This document shows, piece after piece, positions 19,059-30,982 of a stretch of 64,000 bases of DNA. The number at the start of each line of letters is the position of its first letter. The stretch's first letter is position 1. The notes under the pieces were generated by a model. The model had not been told where the DNA came from. It ran no database searches and worked only from the letters and a program-made list of their open reading frames with translations. Source of the stretch: Adiantum capillus-veneris. Lineage: Eukaryota; Streptophyta; Polypodiopsida; Polypodiales; Pteridaceae. The position numbers were made by a program, and so were the translations under genes. Where the stretch lies: the NCBI GenBank assembly GCA_014529385.2, contig CM043958.1, positions 152,008,793 through 152,072,792 of the forward strand, given 5' to 3'.

Positions 19059-20998
19059 CTATCTCCAGTACTCCAAGCAACGCTCAAAATCGTTGTAGCT
19101 TTTTGCTCCAAGGTCTACAACTTGCTCGTTTGTCACCACGTACTCAAGGTCGATGTCACCTTCTAAGAGCCTCTCTTTGATGAAGTGGTAATGCACCTCA
19201 ATGTGCTTTTTTTTTGGCATAAAATAGTGGCTTTCATGCCAGATGTATGTTGCTGAGGATGTCACAATAGATGACAACTGGCCTCTATACTTGTACTCCA
19301 AAGTCCTGATGTAGCAATCCCAACCATGCTACACCACTGTAGCACCCATGTACTCTACCTCTTTAATCAGAAGAGAAACCATAGGTTGCTTCTTGCTACT
19401 CCATGTGATAGCATCACTCCCAAGTGAAAACATGAATCCGTTGGTAGACCTATGATCATATGTGCTACCAGCTTTAACCATAGATCTGCAACTTCACATC
19501 CACCCTATAAAAGAGTGCATAATCCAAAGTATCACTCACATAGTGAAATGTGTGTCTTACTGCATCCAAGTGTGGTTTCCTAGGAGACTGCATAAACTAA
19601 CTCAGCAATCCAATCGTGTAGCTCAAGTCTGGATGTGAGATAATCAAGTAGATCAAGCTACCCACACTCTTCCTATACATGATAGCATTCTCAAGTACGT
19701 GACCTACATCATTCCCCAACTTCAAATTTTGATCTAAGGGCATCATGATTGACTTACAATTAGCTATACCATACTTTTTCAACATGTCAAGACATAATGT
19801 CTTTGTGATAGCCATACACTCTCTTTCGTGCGAACAAGTTCACTGCCCCAGAAATACTGGAAGTCTCCCAAGTCTTTCATCTCAAACTCTTGCATAAGTA
19901 TAGTATGTACACCCTCTACTTCAACCACATTATCACCTCCAACAATCAAGTCATCCTCATAGATGCATATCGCCACAATTACTACCCCATTCTTCCGCAC
20001 ATACAATGAATGATTTGCATTAGAAATCTCAAATCCTAATGAAATGATTAATGCTACAATCCTCTCATATAGGCTCTAGGTGCTTGCTTCAACCCATACA
20101 ATGCTTTCTTCAACCTGCATACAAGGTCACGTAGACACAACATCCTCTAAGTCTTTATTCAAAAAAGCATTCTTTACATCCATTTGTTTCAACACCCATC
20201 CTAAAGCTGCATCCACTACAATAAACACACAAATGGTAGCCATCTTGGCTATAAGGCTAAATGTCCCCTCATAATCAATCCCATTAGTCTATGCATAACC
20301 TTTGGCCACAAGCCTAGCCTAGTATTTTCTCACACTACCATCAATATTATGCTTTATTTTGTAAGTCCACTTACATCCAGTTGCCTCCTTTCCCTTCAAT
20401 GATGGAATCAGCTCCCATGTTCCATTTGCATCAAGGCAGTCATCTCTTCATCTATAGCTTGCCACCATTTTTCATCTTCAACAACATTCTCAAAACATGG
20501 GGGTTCTACCTCCTCTGTAATCTTCACCATATATGCACAATGACAAGCCACATAACTACTATAAGTAAATATTTGCACATGATTTCTTACTCTTTCAGAC
20601 TTGCGTGGTCTAGGATCACTTCCAGGAACCTTGTTCCCTACTTGCATCCTCCTTGCACCCGGAGTCTCCACAGAGGGTATGCCAAACTCTTTATCTAAAC
20701 TCTACTCAGAACCATTGCTATCGCCATCATCATAACCATCACTCAAATTTGGTAGCTTAGGGCCATCATCAACCTTTTCCTTCCCTTTTCTTGATACATT
20801 TGAAGAGTTAGAAGGACTCACTCTTTCATGCAACCTGCCATTCCATGGATTCTCACCACGACTTGCATTAGGTGACCCTTGTGGTCCACTCAAAACCTGT
20901 GAATGTACACCTGCATTTTTTGCAGTCACATTCTCTCTTACATCATCCCATAAATCATCTTTCACATCAACATACCAACTTGTCATTTTATAAAACAA
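19059..20998 (-). pseudogene. Copia RT-RNase H region (minus), broken
   Basis: Segments in changing frames: 20,998-20,702 is the pre-RT linker (SQVLSGPQ, SRKGKEKVD). 20,671-20,408 covers RRMQVGNKVPGSDPRPRKS and the region before RT. 20,006-19,779 is the RT palm end with ICIYEDDLIVGG, where the normal copia box is YVDD, so the first variable residue is now Glu. 19,815-19,597 covers the RNase H linker (GSLIYL, HPDLSYTIGLLS). 19,301-19,059 is the RNase H end (HIEVHYHFIKERLLEGDIDL). Between these the frame is lost by stops. It cannot encode a working enzyme. Confidence 0.85.
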
Positions 20999-20999
20999 T

Positions 21000-22615
21000 A
21001 AAATCTTTGCTCACCCTCACTTTACATGTGACATGATTGTAACATTTGTACCCTTTTTGCTCAAGGAAATTACCAATGAGCACACATGTTTTTGCTTTCG
21101 GGTCAAGCTTACTTCTTAGTTCATCCAACACATGCACATAAGAAATACATCTAATCACTTCAAAAATTTTCTACATCCGATTTTTCACCACATAACTTCT
21201 CTTATGGTGTCATATTATGTATTGTAGCAATAGGGTTGTATTCATAATGTAAACATCTGTAGTAACAACCTTAACCAAATAACAATGAGGCATGTTCTTC
21301 TCATTCATCAATGCTCTAGACACTTTTGCAATGTGCTTGTTCTTTTACTCAACAACACTATTTTGCTGTGGAGTATGCCTAAAAGCTACCTCTAAATTCC
21401 ATGCTTTTTTAGAAAACCATTGAATTCATTAGAGAAATATTCTCCCCCTCCATTTGACCTCAGGCACTTTACAATTTTCCTAGTCTGTTTTTCAAATGTA
21501 ACTTTGAAATCTTGAAAGTGCATAGACCATCAATGAAACTTACATGAATATCTACATCCACCCATAGATGCAATCTTTTCTGGACCCATACATCTATATG
21601 CACTAAATTCAATGCATTCCTGCTTACAAAATTATCATGAGGAAAGGATGACTTTGCCTGCTTTCCGAACTAACAAACTTCACAAACTTTTTGCATTTAA
21701 CAATTGTAAATGTTGGCAAACCTGTAACCATCTCTTTAGTTTGCATCATCTTTAGCCTCTGCAAATTTACACGACCGGTATGTTTGTGCCAAATCTCAAT
21801 ATCTTGAATAGCTCCTGCACCTTGTGAAAACATGGCAGCATTCACCTCGGGCACATTTACATACAAAGTAAACATTCTTCCCACTTTCTTTCCTTGCGCA
21901 ACAAACCTTCCATTCTTATTATGCTCTTTGACAAACAGACCATTAGAGCTAAACTTGACCTACAAGCCTTGCTCAACCATCTACCCAATAGAAACCAATT
22001 CTTTGTGATATTAGGTACATGATCAGCCAGGTACTTTACTTTACCACCTATCATAGATAATGGTACATTTCTTGTATGCATAACCGGATGTGCAATACCA
22101 TCCCCAATCTCTACATAACTAGGACTTTGCAAAGTTTGCATTTTCTTAAACCACTCACCATGACTGGTCATGTGATTTGATGCACCAGAATCCACATACT
22201 AGACATTATCATGAGATTTTCTACATTTCCAAACATGGTATTTAGCATGTGCTGCACCACAAATAGCCTCTTAGACTTACCTACATTCTTGCTAGTGGTT
22301 GCATAGTTATTTTACTGCCTCCTATCTAGACAATCACATTCAAAGTGACCATGTATTCCACAACCCTATGATACTATATTTCCATGTTGACATGCATTGT
22401 TACGTTGTGCATTTCCATGATCTCTTGGACTCCCCTTGCCTCAAAAGTTTTCTTGACCACCTGTATTCTATTTCTGATTGTTAATCTGCTATTGTGCTTG
22501 GTAGTTACCTCTTCCTCAACCTCCTCCATGACCTATCCCACGTCCTCTTCCTCTTCCTCTATTGTTGACAAGGACTTGTTTAAAATTGTTTCTACCCTGC
22601 ATAGAGGAGTCTTCC
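21000..22615 (-). pseudogene. Copia gag tail, protease and integrase (minus), broken
   Basis: Protease signature DSGASNHMTSHGEW lies at about 22,195-22,150, where DSG is the catalytic Asp-Ser/Thr-Gly of retroviral-type proteases. Before it, a degraded zinc knuckle (CGIHGHFECDC) and an RG-rich stretch are readable at about 22,370-22,590. After it, the integrase zinc-binding region (IWHKHTGRVNLQRLKMM, 21,810-21,750) is readable, but the catalytic core at 21.1-21.6 kb is full of stops. Compared with the plus-strand relative, about 230 codons of gag are deleted. Confidence 0.82.
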
Positions 22616-22855
22616 TCAAGTTCCCAAACATAAGGGAATATGACAACAAAAAAGACAACTAGTACAATGGTATAGTGTGGACTGCTTGTGAGTGAGGGGA
22701 ATGGATAAGTGTGCCATCACTCTAGTAGTAGGTAGACCAACTCGATGCAGTGTAGTATCACTGGCAAGGATATGCGTATCCACCAACGCATGCCCGTGAT
22801 GACTGTCAATCAAAGTCATCTAAAGGTCGTACATGTTGAGCTTGACATCTCAACA
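22615..22855 (-). repeat. Copia 5' LTR (partial)
   Basis: Minus strand begins TGTTGAGATGTCAAGCTCAA at 22855. Similarity to the 3' remnant covers the first ~100 bp, and a scrap of its distal part is found at 4935-5085. It ends where an internal deletion joins it to gag sequence near 22,615. Confidence 0.75.
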
Positions 22856-22859
22856 CCCC

Positions 22860-23339
22860 TTGCTAGAGAATTTCAAATCACTTGGCATTTGCAACCACCT
22901 TGCCAATCACCTCTTACAATAGTGTTTCAAAATTCTTTGGAAAGGGCTGCCACAATGGCCTCTTGATCCCTGCATCTCAAAATGTTGTCTCAAAATGCTA
23001 GTCGCTTGGGGTGCAAATCCTTCTAGCATTTCAAAATTCTTTCAAAGAGGCCTACTAGTGTGGCCAGTGGCAATCCTTTGCACGTGTTAATGTTGCCTAC
23101 TAGTGTCACCAGTGGCAATCCTCTGCACCTAGCATTTTGATATGCCAACCGGTGTTGCCCTCTTGCCTACATGTGTTTCAAAATGCACAGGGAAATGGAT
23201 GCCAATAGAGGTGCACTTGGTTGCCTTTCAAAATACCATATTTCTAGAAGCCATCACCAAGGTCCTTCAAAAATGCTAGCTAAATATCCTCCTCTTCTTC
23301 ACACCATGCTGCCCTCTATGAGGATCAACGAGCCTAACT
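22860..23339. other. No gene; short degenerate repeat
   Basis: The phrase GCCTACTAGTGTGGCCAGTGG and GCAATCCTTTGCAC repeats about 45 bp later near 23,095. TTTCAAAATTCTTT and TCAAAATGC recur throughout. No coding motif. Confidence 0.5.
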
Positions 23340-23500
23340 CTCTAATACCATGTCAAAGTTGACAATGCAAGGTGAGGGCTCCTTATATACTAGTCTTGGA
23401 AAACCTGCCCAAAACTTTGACAAATAAGTAAAATAAATACCTAAATTCAAAATAAACATTGGGATCACATTGGGCCATTCACTTGAGATGCTATAACCGT
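23340..23500. repeat. Dispersed repeat, copy 2 (partner 3150-3420)
   Basis: Matches the earlier copy through GGCTCCTTATATACTAG, AACTTTGACAAATAAGTAAA and TTGGGATCACATTGG. It runs into the 150 bp tandem duplication. Confidence 0.75.
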
Positions 23501-23772
23501 AACAACATATGGGCTACAATGTGTAGCATGTATGCATAACATGAGTAGCATGTACTGAGACGTTCTATGCAGGAGGTTCTATCCATGTAAATAGAGGTGC
23601 ATGCATGTATGCTTGGATTTAGGGCCATTCACTTGAGATGCTATAACCGTAACAACATATGGGCTACAATGTGTAGCATGTATGCATAACATGAGTAGTA
23701 TATACTGAGATGTTCTATGCAGGAGGTTTCATCCATGTAAATAGAGGTGCACGCATGTATGATTGGATTTAG
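23472..23772. repeat. Tandem duplication, 150 bp x 2
   Basis: GGGCCATTCACTTGAGATGC starts at 23472 and again at 23622. The two copies run through CTTGGATTTAGGG with only a handful of differences, so the duplication is young. Confidence 0.93.
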
Positions 23773-24619
23773 GGATTGGTCACATTTAGAGTGTAATCTA
23801 AAGGCTTACCCCAACAAAAGTGTTCTCTTCTCTCCACTTTGCTTCATCCTTTCTCCTCATGTCACTTTGCACTTGCAACAACACAACATTAGGAAACTCA
23901 TTAGAGCCACATCAACTACACAAATCATAGTAAAGCCTCAAAGATGCTCTAAGCTTGGGGATGTACCTCAGTAGTATCACATGTGATTAGAGATTAAGAA
24001 AAAAATTCCTCTACATATTTTGTAAATTGGAATGAAACTACCCATCTTTCTTCATAAACTTACAACTTTCTTTAAAAGTTGGATAAAAAATCCCCTCTTA
24101 TAAGTGTGAATCTTAACTCTCAAGAACTATAATATACCCTCTTGTCAAGCATACTTGATACACCTACATACCTAGAAGGTGCATCCCTCAGGCCTTTGAC
24201 CATAGCCAATGGATTGTAATTAGAGAAATAGATGGTCTTGTAGTTTATCCTTTGAAATATATTTCATCTAATGATGACTTTGGTGCTCAACATTTGAATG
24301 CACCAACCATTTTCCTTTGAGTTTCTAGAATAACTTGTACTTGGTGTCGCTTCTTGCCAATGGCTTCCTCCTTCTTTTTGATAGTCATCTCCCTTTATTA
24401 TGAGAGCTGGAACCAATATTAATCTATTTTCATGTCCTAGATTATTTTAGGCCCTATTTGGCAAGCAATTGTGATTTTTTTTGTTTCTTAGCATGACCAT
24501 TTTTCTAACACTAGCTTGTGGTGGTTGATCACAGAGATTTGAGCTACATGGAATAGACATGGAGAGACTAGCCCCCTTTCAGTATGATCTAGATTCCCCA
24601 TTCATCGGGCTCACACATA
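23773..24619. other. No gene recognised
   Basis: Plain AT-rich sequence. One 75-codon frame (23747-23974) overlaps the duplication end and lacks motifs. Confidence 0.5.
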
Positions 24620-24790
24620 GTGAGAGGAACAAAGTACTTAGATAGGACTTGTTGTAGCTCTACACTAGATAGACTTGGGTCACACCTAGGCATCCTCTCC
24701 AATTAGACAAAGTGAGTGGAACAAAGTACTTAGATAGGACGTGTTGCAACTCTACACTAGAGAGACTTTGGTCACACCCAGGCAGTCTCT
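24620..24790. repeat. Tandem duplication, 92 bp x 2
   Basis: GTGAGAGGAACAAAGTACTT at 24620 recurs at 24712 as GTGAGTGGAACAAAGTACTT; both run through CTACACTAGA and GGTCACACC. Confidence 0.88.
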
Positions 24791-25821
24791 TCCCATGAAG
24801 ATGCTCTACTATAGAGAGTAGTTCTTGACCATACTAGTAGATATATACATCTAGCAACCACAATACATGTACATCTACATGCCACATAGCACATGAGTGG
24901 AAATTGGTTAGCTCAGAGTCTCATCACACATGCTTGAGATAAGTACCATGTGCCTATCTCCCTCATCTATGAGAGCTTTCTAGAGGCCTCAAAAGCCTTG
25001 CTTGCTCCACTTGCAAGCTATAAGGGCATTGAGGAGTAAATATGAGGGGCAGTGAAAGCTACCTCCACAATGGCTGCCATGGGTCACACTAAAATTGGTA
25101 CAAGGATAATTCAAGAATTTTGAAATTTGAGGGGTATTTTTCAAATTTCCACAAATTTTACAAGTTTTTGGGTACTATCATTCAATAAATCCACAAATAA
25201 ATCACTCAAAGCTCTTGCTCTTGAAGGGCCTTTGTTTTGACCTCCATTATCGTCATCCTTGCCATCATCATCACCATCCTCATAATCATGATCCTAGCTA
25301 TCCCGACCCTTTTCTTTGTCTTCTTCCCTCTTCCCTTATCCTTGCATCACCCTATGTGGTGATTTCTTCTTTATCATTTGCATGCTTGCTGGCATGAACC
25401 TTTACTTGGAGATGTTGGCTGTCGTGGCCGTTACCATCCCATCAAGAAGTGCTATCACATGCTTAAGGAAAAATCCCTCCGTGTCCTTGTAGGCGGTCTC
25501 TAGCTCATCTACATTGATGTGGGATCCCCCTTGTGTTGGTTCAAGAGGCTTTGGATGGGCCTAGTGACACTAGGAAAGTTTTGAGGTCATTTGGAGGGCC
25601 TTCTAAGAAAATAGAAATTTTGGCATTCTCTCTCTAGAAAGTAAATGTGGTAAAAGAAAAAATGTCCTCGATACAACCGTTCAAAAATGTACTTCCAAGT
25701 AGATTCTTCCCAAAATGTCATAACGGCCGTAATGATTGAGGGAATGCCTCTTTTTAGCTACATCTAATGCACCTCATCATCTTGGAGAGAGATTCAATGA
25801 CTCAACTTTCTTCTCTCCGCA
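24791..25821. other. No gene recognised
   Basis: No domain motif in any frame; a His/Pro-rich 60-codon frame at 25215-25397 comes from CAT/CCT-rich sequence. Confidence 0.5.
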
Positions 25822-26307
25822 ATGTTTCTTGCACTGAGTACTAATGGCTTTCTTGTCTTCCTTGCACTAATCACTAATGGCCGTCTCCTCCACACCCACA
25901 ATCCTCCCAGCCAAAGTCCTAAATATAATCTACACATTGGCTTGGATCCTCAATATGAGCCATTACTTAAGCGAAGCAAAACCAAAACACTAGTGACACT
26001 AGCACAAAAAGAGAGACTCAGAGCAGAGGGAGAAAAACATGTAGACATTTGGACACATGGTTCACTCTATCCTATTAATCCTAAGACTAATGCCTCTCCT
26101 ACATTTATACATTTTACTGGTTTATTGACCTTTATTGGTGATGGAGATAATGGCTTGCTAGGCTATTGCAAAGCTCTAATTTGCCAACCTGAAAATCATA
26201 GATGCATGCTTTATGCTCAAGCAAAAGAGACTCTACGACTCTCTTATTTGCATTGTAATGGAAAAAAAACTATATTGCGTCACACACAAGAATTACAGGT
26301 CTTGTGA
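25822..26307 (+). CDS. Unassigned 161-codon ORF, doubtful
   Basis: An open frame with ATG at 25822 and TGA at 26305. The first 20 codons lie over a short internal duplication (TGGCTTTCTTGTCTTCC and ACTAATGGCCGTCTCC contexts). Further on it reads KTLVTLAQKERLRAEGEKHV, then FTGLLTFIGDGDNGLLGYC and a Cys/His-containing end. I recognise no family and see no splice context. It lies 0.4 kb before the copia gag and could be a transposon scrap or chance. Confidence 0.25.
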   Translation: MFLALSTNGFLVFLALITNGRLLHTHNPPSQSPKYNLHIGLDPQYEPLLKRSKTKTLVTLAQKERLRAEGEKHVDIWTHGSLYPINPKTNASPTFIHFTGLLTFIGDGDNGLLGYCKALICQPENHRCMLYAQAKETLRLSYLHCNGKKTILRHTQELQVL

Positions 26308-26707
26308 GAAAAGGTACAAATCTTACAAAAGAATGATACGAGCTTGGGTGCTCGTGTGCAAATGAAGAAACTACAAAATCTTAAAACCTTGCCATGTTGG
26401 ATCTGGTGGTCTTAAAAAAAGAATCCAAGCACTAAAATGAGGAGTTCAATCTTACTTTAGTATTTCAAATAGACATGCTATCTGTGTATTGATTTCTTTG
26501 TAGACATGCTTTCTATTTGGACAAGAAAAACATTGATCCCACAACCAATGTAGGGAAGCAGTTGAAGCCCTTGATAAGTAGTAGTCTTGCTAAAGATATA
26601 ATCCATGACAAAAAGTTTAAGGTTTTGTAGTGGGATATCGTGGATTGTTTTATTTCAAAGAATGCAGTACCAGCCACACAGATACAAGGTACACTTGAAC
26701 ACTTGGT
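26308..26707. other. Left flank of the plus-strand copia, no LTR seen
   Basis: I looked for TGTTGAGATGTC and for anything resembling the 3' LTR at 30,955 and found none. The copia element appears to be truncated at its 5' side. Confidence 0.5.
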
Positions 26708-27748
26708 GTGAGCAAGAGAGAGTATTCAACTATTCAACATACTATATTCTCCATATTTGTGAAGAAGAGAATAAAGTCAAAGGAACCAGAGATTCCTGAG
26801 GCAAATGCTACAGTAGAACAAATAAAAGCTTTGAGGGACTGGCAACAAGGCCAGAGCAAATTGATGTATTGGCTTTCTATGAGCATCACAGATGGCATGA
26901 TGGGATATCTACAAGATGCTGAAACCCCCGCCATTGCATGGAAAAACTTAGGGAGAGTGTTCGAGGTGAACACCAAGGCCAAGAAGCTTCAACTAATGTC
27001 GGAGCTAAATCAGGTTAAGAGGAACAACCTCTCAATCAATGATTATGCCTTGAAGATCAAGAGTATCATTGAGGCTCTTGGATCTATTAAAGTCTCAGTG
27101 GAAGACGATGACATTGTCCGTGCATGCTTGGATGAGTATGTACATTTCAGGTCTTCCATGAATACAAGAGACGACATTCTCGTGTTCCAAGATTTGATTT
27201 CTATGCTTATTCTTGAGGAGAAGAACCTTGACACATCTTCTTCTCATGGCAGAAATAATTCTGAACAGGCCTTCTATTCTAACTCCAACAGAGGTAGAGG
27301 TAGAGGTCGTGGTCGAGGCCCAAGGGGTTGCAGGGGCCAATTTCAAGGAGGTCAATCAAATCAAAACAATACAGGTGGCAGGGGAAACCAGTCTCAAGGC
27401 AGGGAGAGTCAAAGAGGTCGTGGTGCAGGATCAAGCAGGCAGCAACATACTGCAGATAGCAGAGAATGTTGGACTTGTGGTGAAAGAGGTCACATGTCAC
27501 GTGACTGTCCAAAGGGAAAAGCAAGTGGAAAGAGAGAACAGGGCAACTATGCATCTACTAGCAGAGATGCAGATGACAGCAAAAACGAGCGCATGTTTGT
27601 TATGCAACATGTAATGAATACAATGATTGCAGAGAATTCCACACAAGATGATGTTTGGTATGTGGATTCAGGTGCCTCTAATCTCATGACGTCTCGTGGA
27701 GAGTGGTTTAGAGATATGCGCAAACCAGATGTGTCAGGCTATGTGTAG
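26708..27748 (+). pseudogene. Copia gag and start of protease
   Basis: Gag forms the virus-like particle and binds RNA; the protease would cut the polyprotein. Homology to copia gag (UBN2-type) starts near 26,786 at EPEIPEAN and continues through WKNLGRVFEVN and SELNQVKRNNLSINDYALKI. An RG-rich basic segment (GRGRGRGRGPRG) and the zinc knuckle CWTCGERGHMSRDC (C-x2-C-x4-H-x4-C, about 27,467-27,508) follow, then the protease triad in WYVDSGASNLMTS. The first ~26 residues after the nominal start do not resemble gag, so the true N-terminus is lost. The frame ends at a TAG (27,746-27,748) where relatives have a sense codon. Confidence 0.9.
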
Positions 27749-27779
27749 ACAGGAGATGACACAGCTCACCCCATTGCTC

Positions 27780-28994
27780 AGGGACATACCTCTAAATACG
27801 AAGAGTGGGAAATCAAAGTACTTAGTAGATGTACTTCATGTCCCAAACATTACAAAGAATCTTGTTTTTGTTGGACAAATGGTTAAGCAGGGTTTGCAGG
27901 TTCGCTTGAATCCCAATGGCTGTTATGTAGAAGATTTCCAGAATGGCTGTAAGCTGATCAAAGAGGGCAAATGTGTGGGCAGAATGTTTACGCTGAATGT
28001 AGACATGCCTGAGGTAAAAGCTGCATTATTTGCACAGGGCATAGGTGTTGTGGGTGATGTTGACATTTGGCACAAACGCATTGGCCATGTCAATGAGCAG
28101 AGATTGTGTAACATGCAATCAAAACAGATTGTAAAAGGTTTGCCCAAATTCAAGGTCGATGGTATGCATAAAGTGTGTGCAGCATGCCAATTTGGAAAAC
28201 AGTCAAAGGGCTCATTTCCACATGAGCGCAATGTATGTAAAAAGCCACTTGAGGTGGTGCACACAGATGTTTGGGGTCCAACCGATACTGCAAATATACA
28301 TGGTTGTAGGTATTATGTCTCTTTCATTGATGACCATACAAGGAAAGTATGGGTCTACTTCATGCGTAACAAAAGTGAAGTGTTTGGTCACTTTCAAGAC
28401 TTCAAAGTCATGATTGAGAAGGAGATAGATATGCAAATCAAGACATTGAGGTCAGATGGAGGGGGAGAGTACTTCTCCAATGATTTTTCAGATTTTCTGC
28501 GAATGCATGGTATACGCAAGCAGTTTACATTCAGATATACTCCACAGCAGAATGGGGTCGCAGAAAGGAAAAACAGGCACATTGCAGAGGTTTCACGTGC
28601 ATTGATGAATGAGAAGAACATGTCTCATCATTTCTGGGCTGAAGCTGTAAATACAGCTGTGTACATTATGAACAACACACCTACAGCTGCGGTGCATGAT
28701 GTAACACCCGAGGAAAAGTTTACAGGTACAAAGCCTAATTTGGTACACTTGAAAGTGTTTGGCTGCATAGCTTACGTGCATGTACCAGATGAGTTGCGTA
28801 GGAAATTGGATCCTAAAGCAGAGAAATATATTCTTGTGGGATATTCCCTTGAACAAAAGGGGTACAGGTGCTACAATCCTACTACACGAGAATTACGAGT
28901 GAGCAGAGATGTAGTCTTTGATGAGATGAGCAGCTGGTACAGTAATGCACATGGCACTATTGGGGCTGATGTAAAAGATGATGTGGTTGTATAA
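27780..28994 (+). pseudogene. Copia protease end and integrase
   Basis: Integrase inserts the cDNA copy. In this frame the protease C-terminal part runs from PLNTKSGKSKYLVDVLHVPN. The zinc-binding HHCC domain is IWHKRIGHVNEQRL followed by CAACQFGK (about 28,066-28,200). The catalytic DDE is visible as VVHTDVWGPTD, IKTLRSDGGGEYFSNDF, and a Glu in NGVAERKNRHI. The C-terminal part includes KVFGCIAYVHVP and GYSLEQKGYRCYNP. It is out of frame with gag (shift near 27,785) and ends at a TAA (28,992-28,994) that lies in the same frame as the RT, so one base change would have separated them. Confidence 0.92.
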
Positions 28995-28997
28995 AAT

Positions 28998-30182
28998 GTG
29001 AGGCCACAGTCACAGGTTTTGAGTGGACCACAAGAGTCCTCTTCTCGTGGCTCTGTTGAGAAGCCATGGAATGGTAGACTATGTACGCAGGTTACTCCAC
29101 CAGCAGGTACAGGGAATGTATCACGAAAAGGAAAGGAAAAGGTTGATGAACCTCCCTTTATGGCTGATGCATCATTAGGTTTTTCACATGTAGACATGGA
29201 TTCATATGGTTCTAAACAAAGTCTTGATGAGGAATTTGGAATTCCGGCTGTCAGGACACCTGGTGTAAGGAAATTACAAGAAGATGCTAGAGGGCAAAGG
29301 AGTGACCCAGGACCACGCAGATCTAACAGAGTCAGAAATCCAGTTCAGAAATTGACTTATGATGGGTATCTAGCACATCACCAAGCCTACATGGCTAAGG
29401 TGATACAGGATGTGGAGCCCACATGTTTTGAGGATGCAGTTGGAAATGTGCATTGGGATGATGCAATGAATGAAGAGATGGCTGCATTGGAAGCAAACGA
29501 CACATGGGAGTTGGTGCCATTTCCAAGTGGCAAGAAAGCTATTGGTTGTAAATGGGTGTATAAAACCAAGCATAATGCTGATGGTAACATTGAGCGTCAC
29601 AAGGCAAGGCTGGTCGCAAAGGGCTTTGCACAGACGTATGGCATAGACTATGAGGAGACCTTTGCTCCAGTGGCAAAGATGACGACTGTGAGAGCTGTCA
29701 TAGCAGTGGCTGCATCTAGAGGATGGATTATGCATCAAATGGATGTAAAGAATGCCTTCTTGAATGGTGAGTTGCAAGAGGAAGTGTATATGGATCAGCC
29801 ACCTGGTTATGTCGATCCAGGTTACCCAGATTATGTATGCAGACTTCTCAAAGCTTTGTATGGTTTGAAGCAGGGCTCTAGAGCATGGTATGACAGGATT
29901 GCCAAGTATCTTGTCAGTATTGGGTTTAGGAGAGCTCATGCTGATCATTCACTCTATGTACGTGAGAGTGATGTGGGGATTGTGGTCATTACCATATATG
30001 TAGATGACCTTATTATTGTGGGTGACAATGCTATGGAGATTGACCATGTGAAGGGTCTTCTCAAACAGGAGTTTGAAATAAAATATTTGGGCGAGTTGCG
30101 CTACTTTCTTGGCATTGAGGTGATCAGGACTCCAGAGGGTGTATGGCTGTCACAGAGACAGTATGCTTTGGACATGTTGTAA
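28998..30182 (+). pseudogene. Copia reverse transcriptase
   Basis: Copies element RNA to DNA. Begins in a Ser/Pro-rich linker (SQVLSGPQESSSRG, SRKGKEKVDEPP), then the RT proper from NDTWELVPFPSGKKAIGCKW, HKARLVAKGFAQTYGIDYEE, catalytic Asp in MHQMDVKNAFLNGEL, and the palm box ITIYVDDLIIVGDN with both aspartates intact. It ends LSQRQYALDML and then TAA, where the deletion of a base or two (context GTTGTAAAGTATGG) shifts the frame before RNase H. Same frame as the integrase. Confidence 0.93.
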
Positions 30183-30982
30183 AGTATGGTATGGCTGATT
30201 GTAAGCCAATTTCTATTCCCTTGGATGTGAATGCAAAGCTGAGTGTAGAGAAGGGTGATGTTGTTGAGGATGTCAAGATGTACAGGAAGATTGTGGGTAG
30301 TCTAATCTACTTGACTATCACGAGGCCAGAATTGAGCTACACAGTAGGCTTGGAGAGTCAGTTCATGCAGCTTCTAAGGAAGCCACATTTGGATGGAGTA
30401 CGACGCACACTTTGGTATGTGCAAGGGACTCTTGACTACGCATTGTTCTATGCAGCAGATGTGCCATTAGCATTGTATGGGTATACAGATGCAGATTGGG
30501 CAGGTAGCATTGTTGATAGGAGATCTGCGAGTGGCTTCATGTTCTCTTTTGGGAGTGCTGCTGTTACTTGGAGTAGCAAAAAGTAGCCTACGGTTGCTTT
30601 ATCGAGCACAGAGGCCGAGTACAAAGGTGCAGCAGTTGTGGCGTGCGAGGTAGCTTGGCTACGCACATTACTTGAGGACTTGGGAGTGCAGGTGGACAAG
30701 CAGATTGTCATCCATTGTGACAACCTCAACAGCATGCAGTTGGCTAGGAACCCAATGTTCCATGCCAGGACCAAGCACATAGAGGTCCATTACCACTATG
30801 TTCGAGAGCGAGTGTTGGCGGGCGACATCGACTTGGTCTACGTCAGCACAGAGGAGCAGATAGCGGATATCTTTACCAAGGCCTTCGGAGCTGAGAAGCT
30901 TCGACGTTTCCGGACTATGCTTGGACTCTGCGACATGCAGAGTTCGAGGGGGAGTGTTGAGATGTCGAGCTCTACATCTTGA
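30183..30982 (+). pseudogene. Copia RNase H
   Basis: Degrades RNA in RNA-DNA hybrids. Frame: VKYGMADCKPISIPLD, then GSLIYLTITRPELSY, the acidic site residues in YTDADWAG, STEAEY and IHCDN, and the end ADIFTKAF. A single TAG (30,584-30,586, context SSKK then PTVALSSTEAEY) interrupts it in frame; CAG to TAG is the likely change. The end overlaps the polypurine tract and the first 28 bp of the LTR. Confidence 0.9.

Larger units (their letters stand above)
18935..22855 (-). mobile_element. Decayed Ty1/copia element (minus strand), internally deleted
   Basis: Order on the minus strand is 5' LTR (22,855-22,615), a short gag remnant with zinc knuckle and RG-rich tail, protease, integrase, RT, RNase H, polypurine tract (19,056-19,040) and 3' LTR remnant (19,039-about 18,935). 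Both LTR starts share TGAGATGTCAAGCTCAACAT. The N-terminal three quarters of gag is missing: the RG-rich segment is joined almost directly to the LTR. The plus-strand element at 26.7-31.3 kb belongs to the same family: both share KGKEKVD, the linker SQVLSGPQ and NGRL, and PPT-LTR junctions of the form GAGGGGGAGTGTTGAGAT. Numerous stops and frameshifts make it inactive. Confidence 0.88.
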
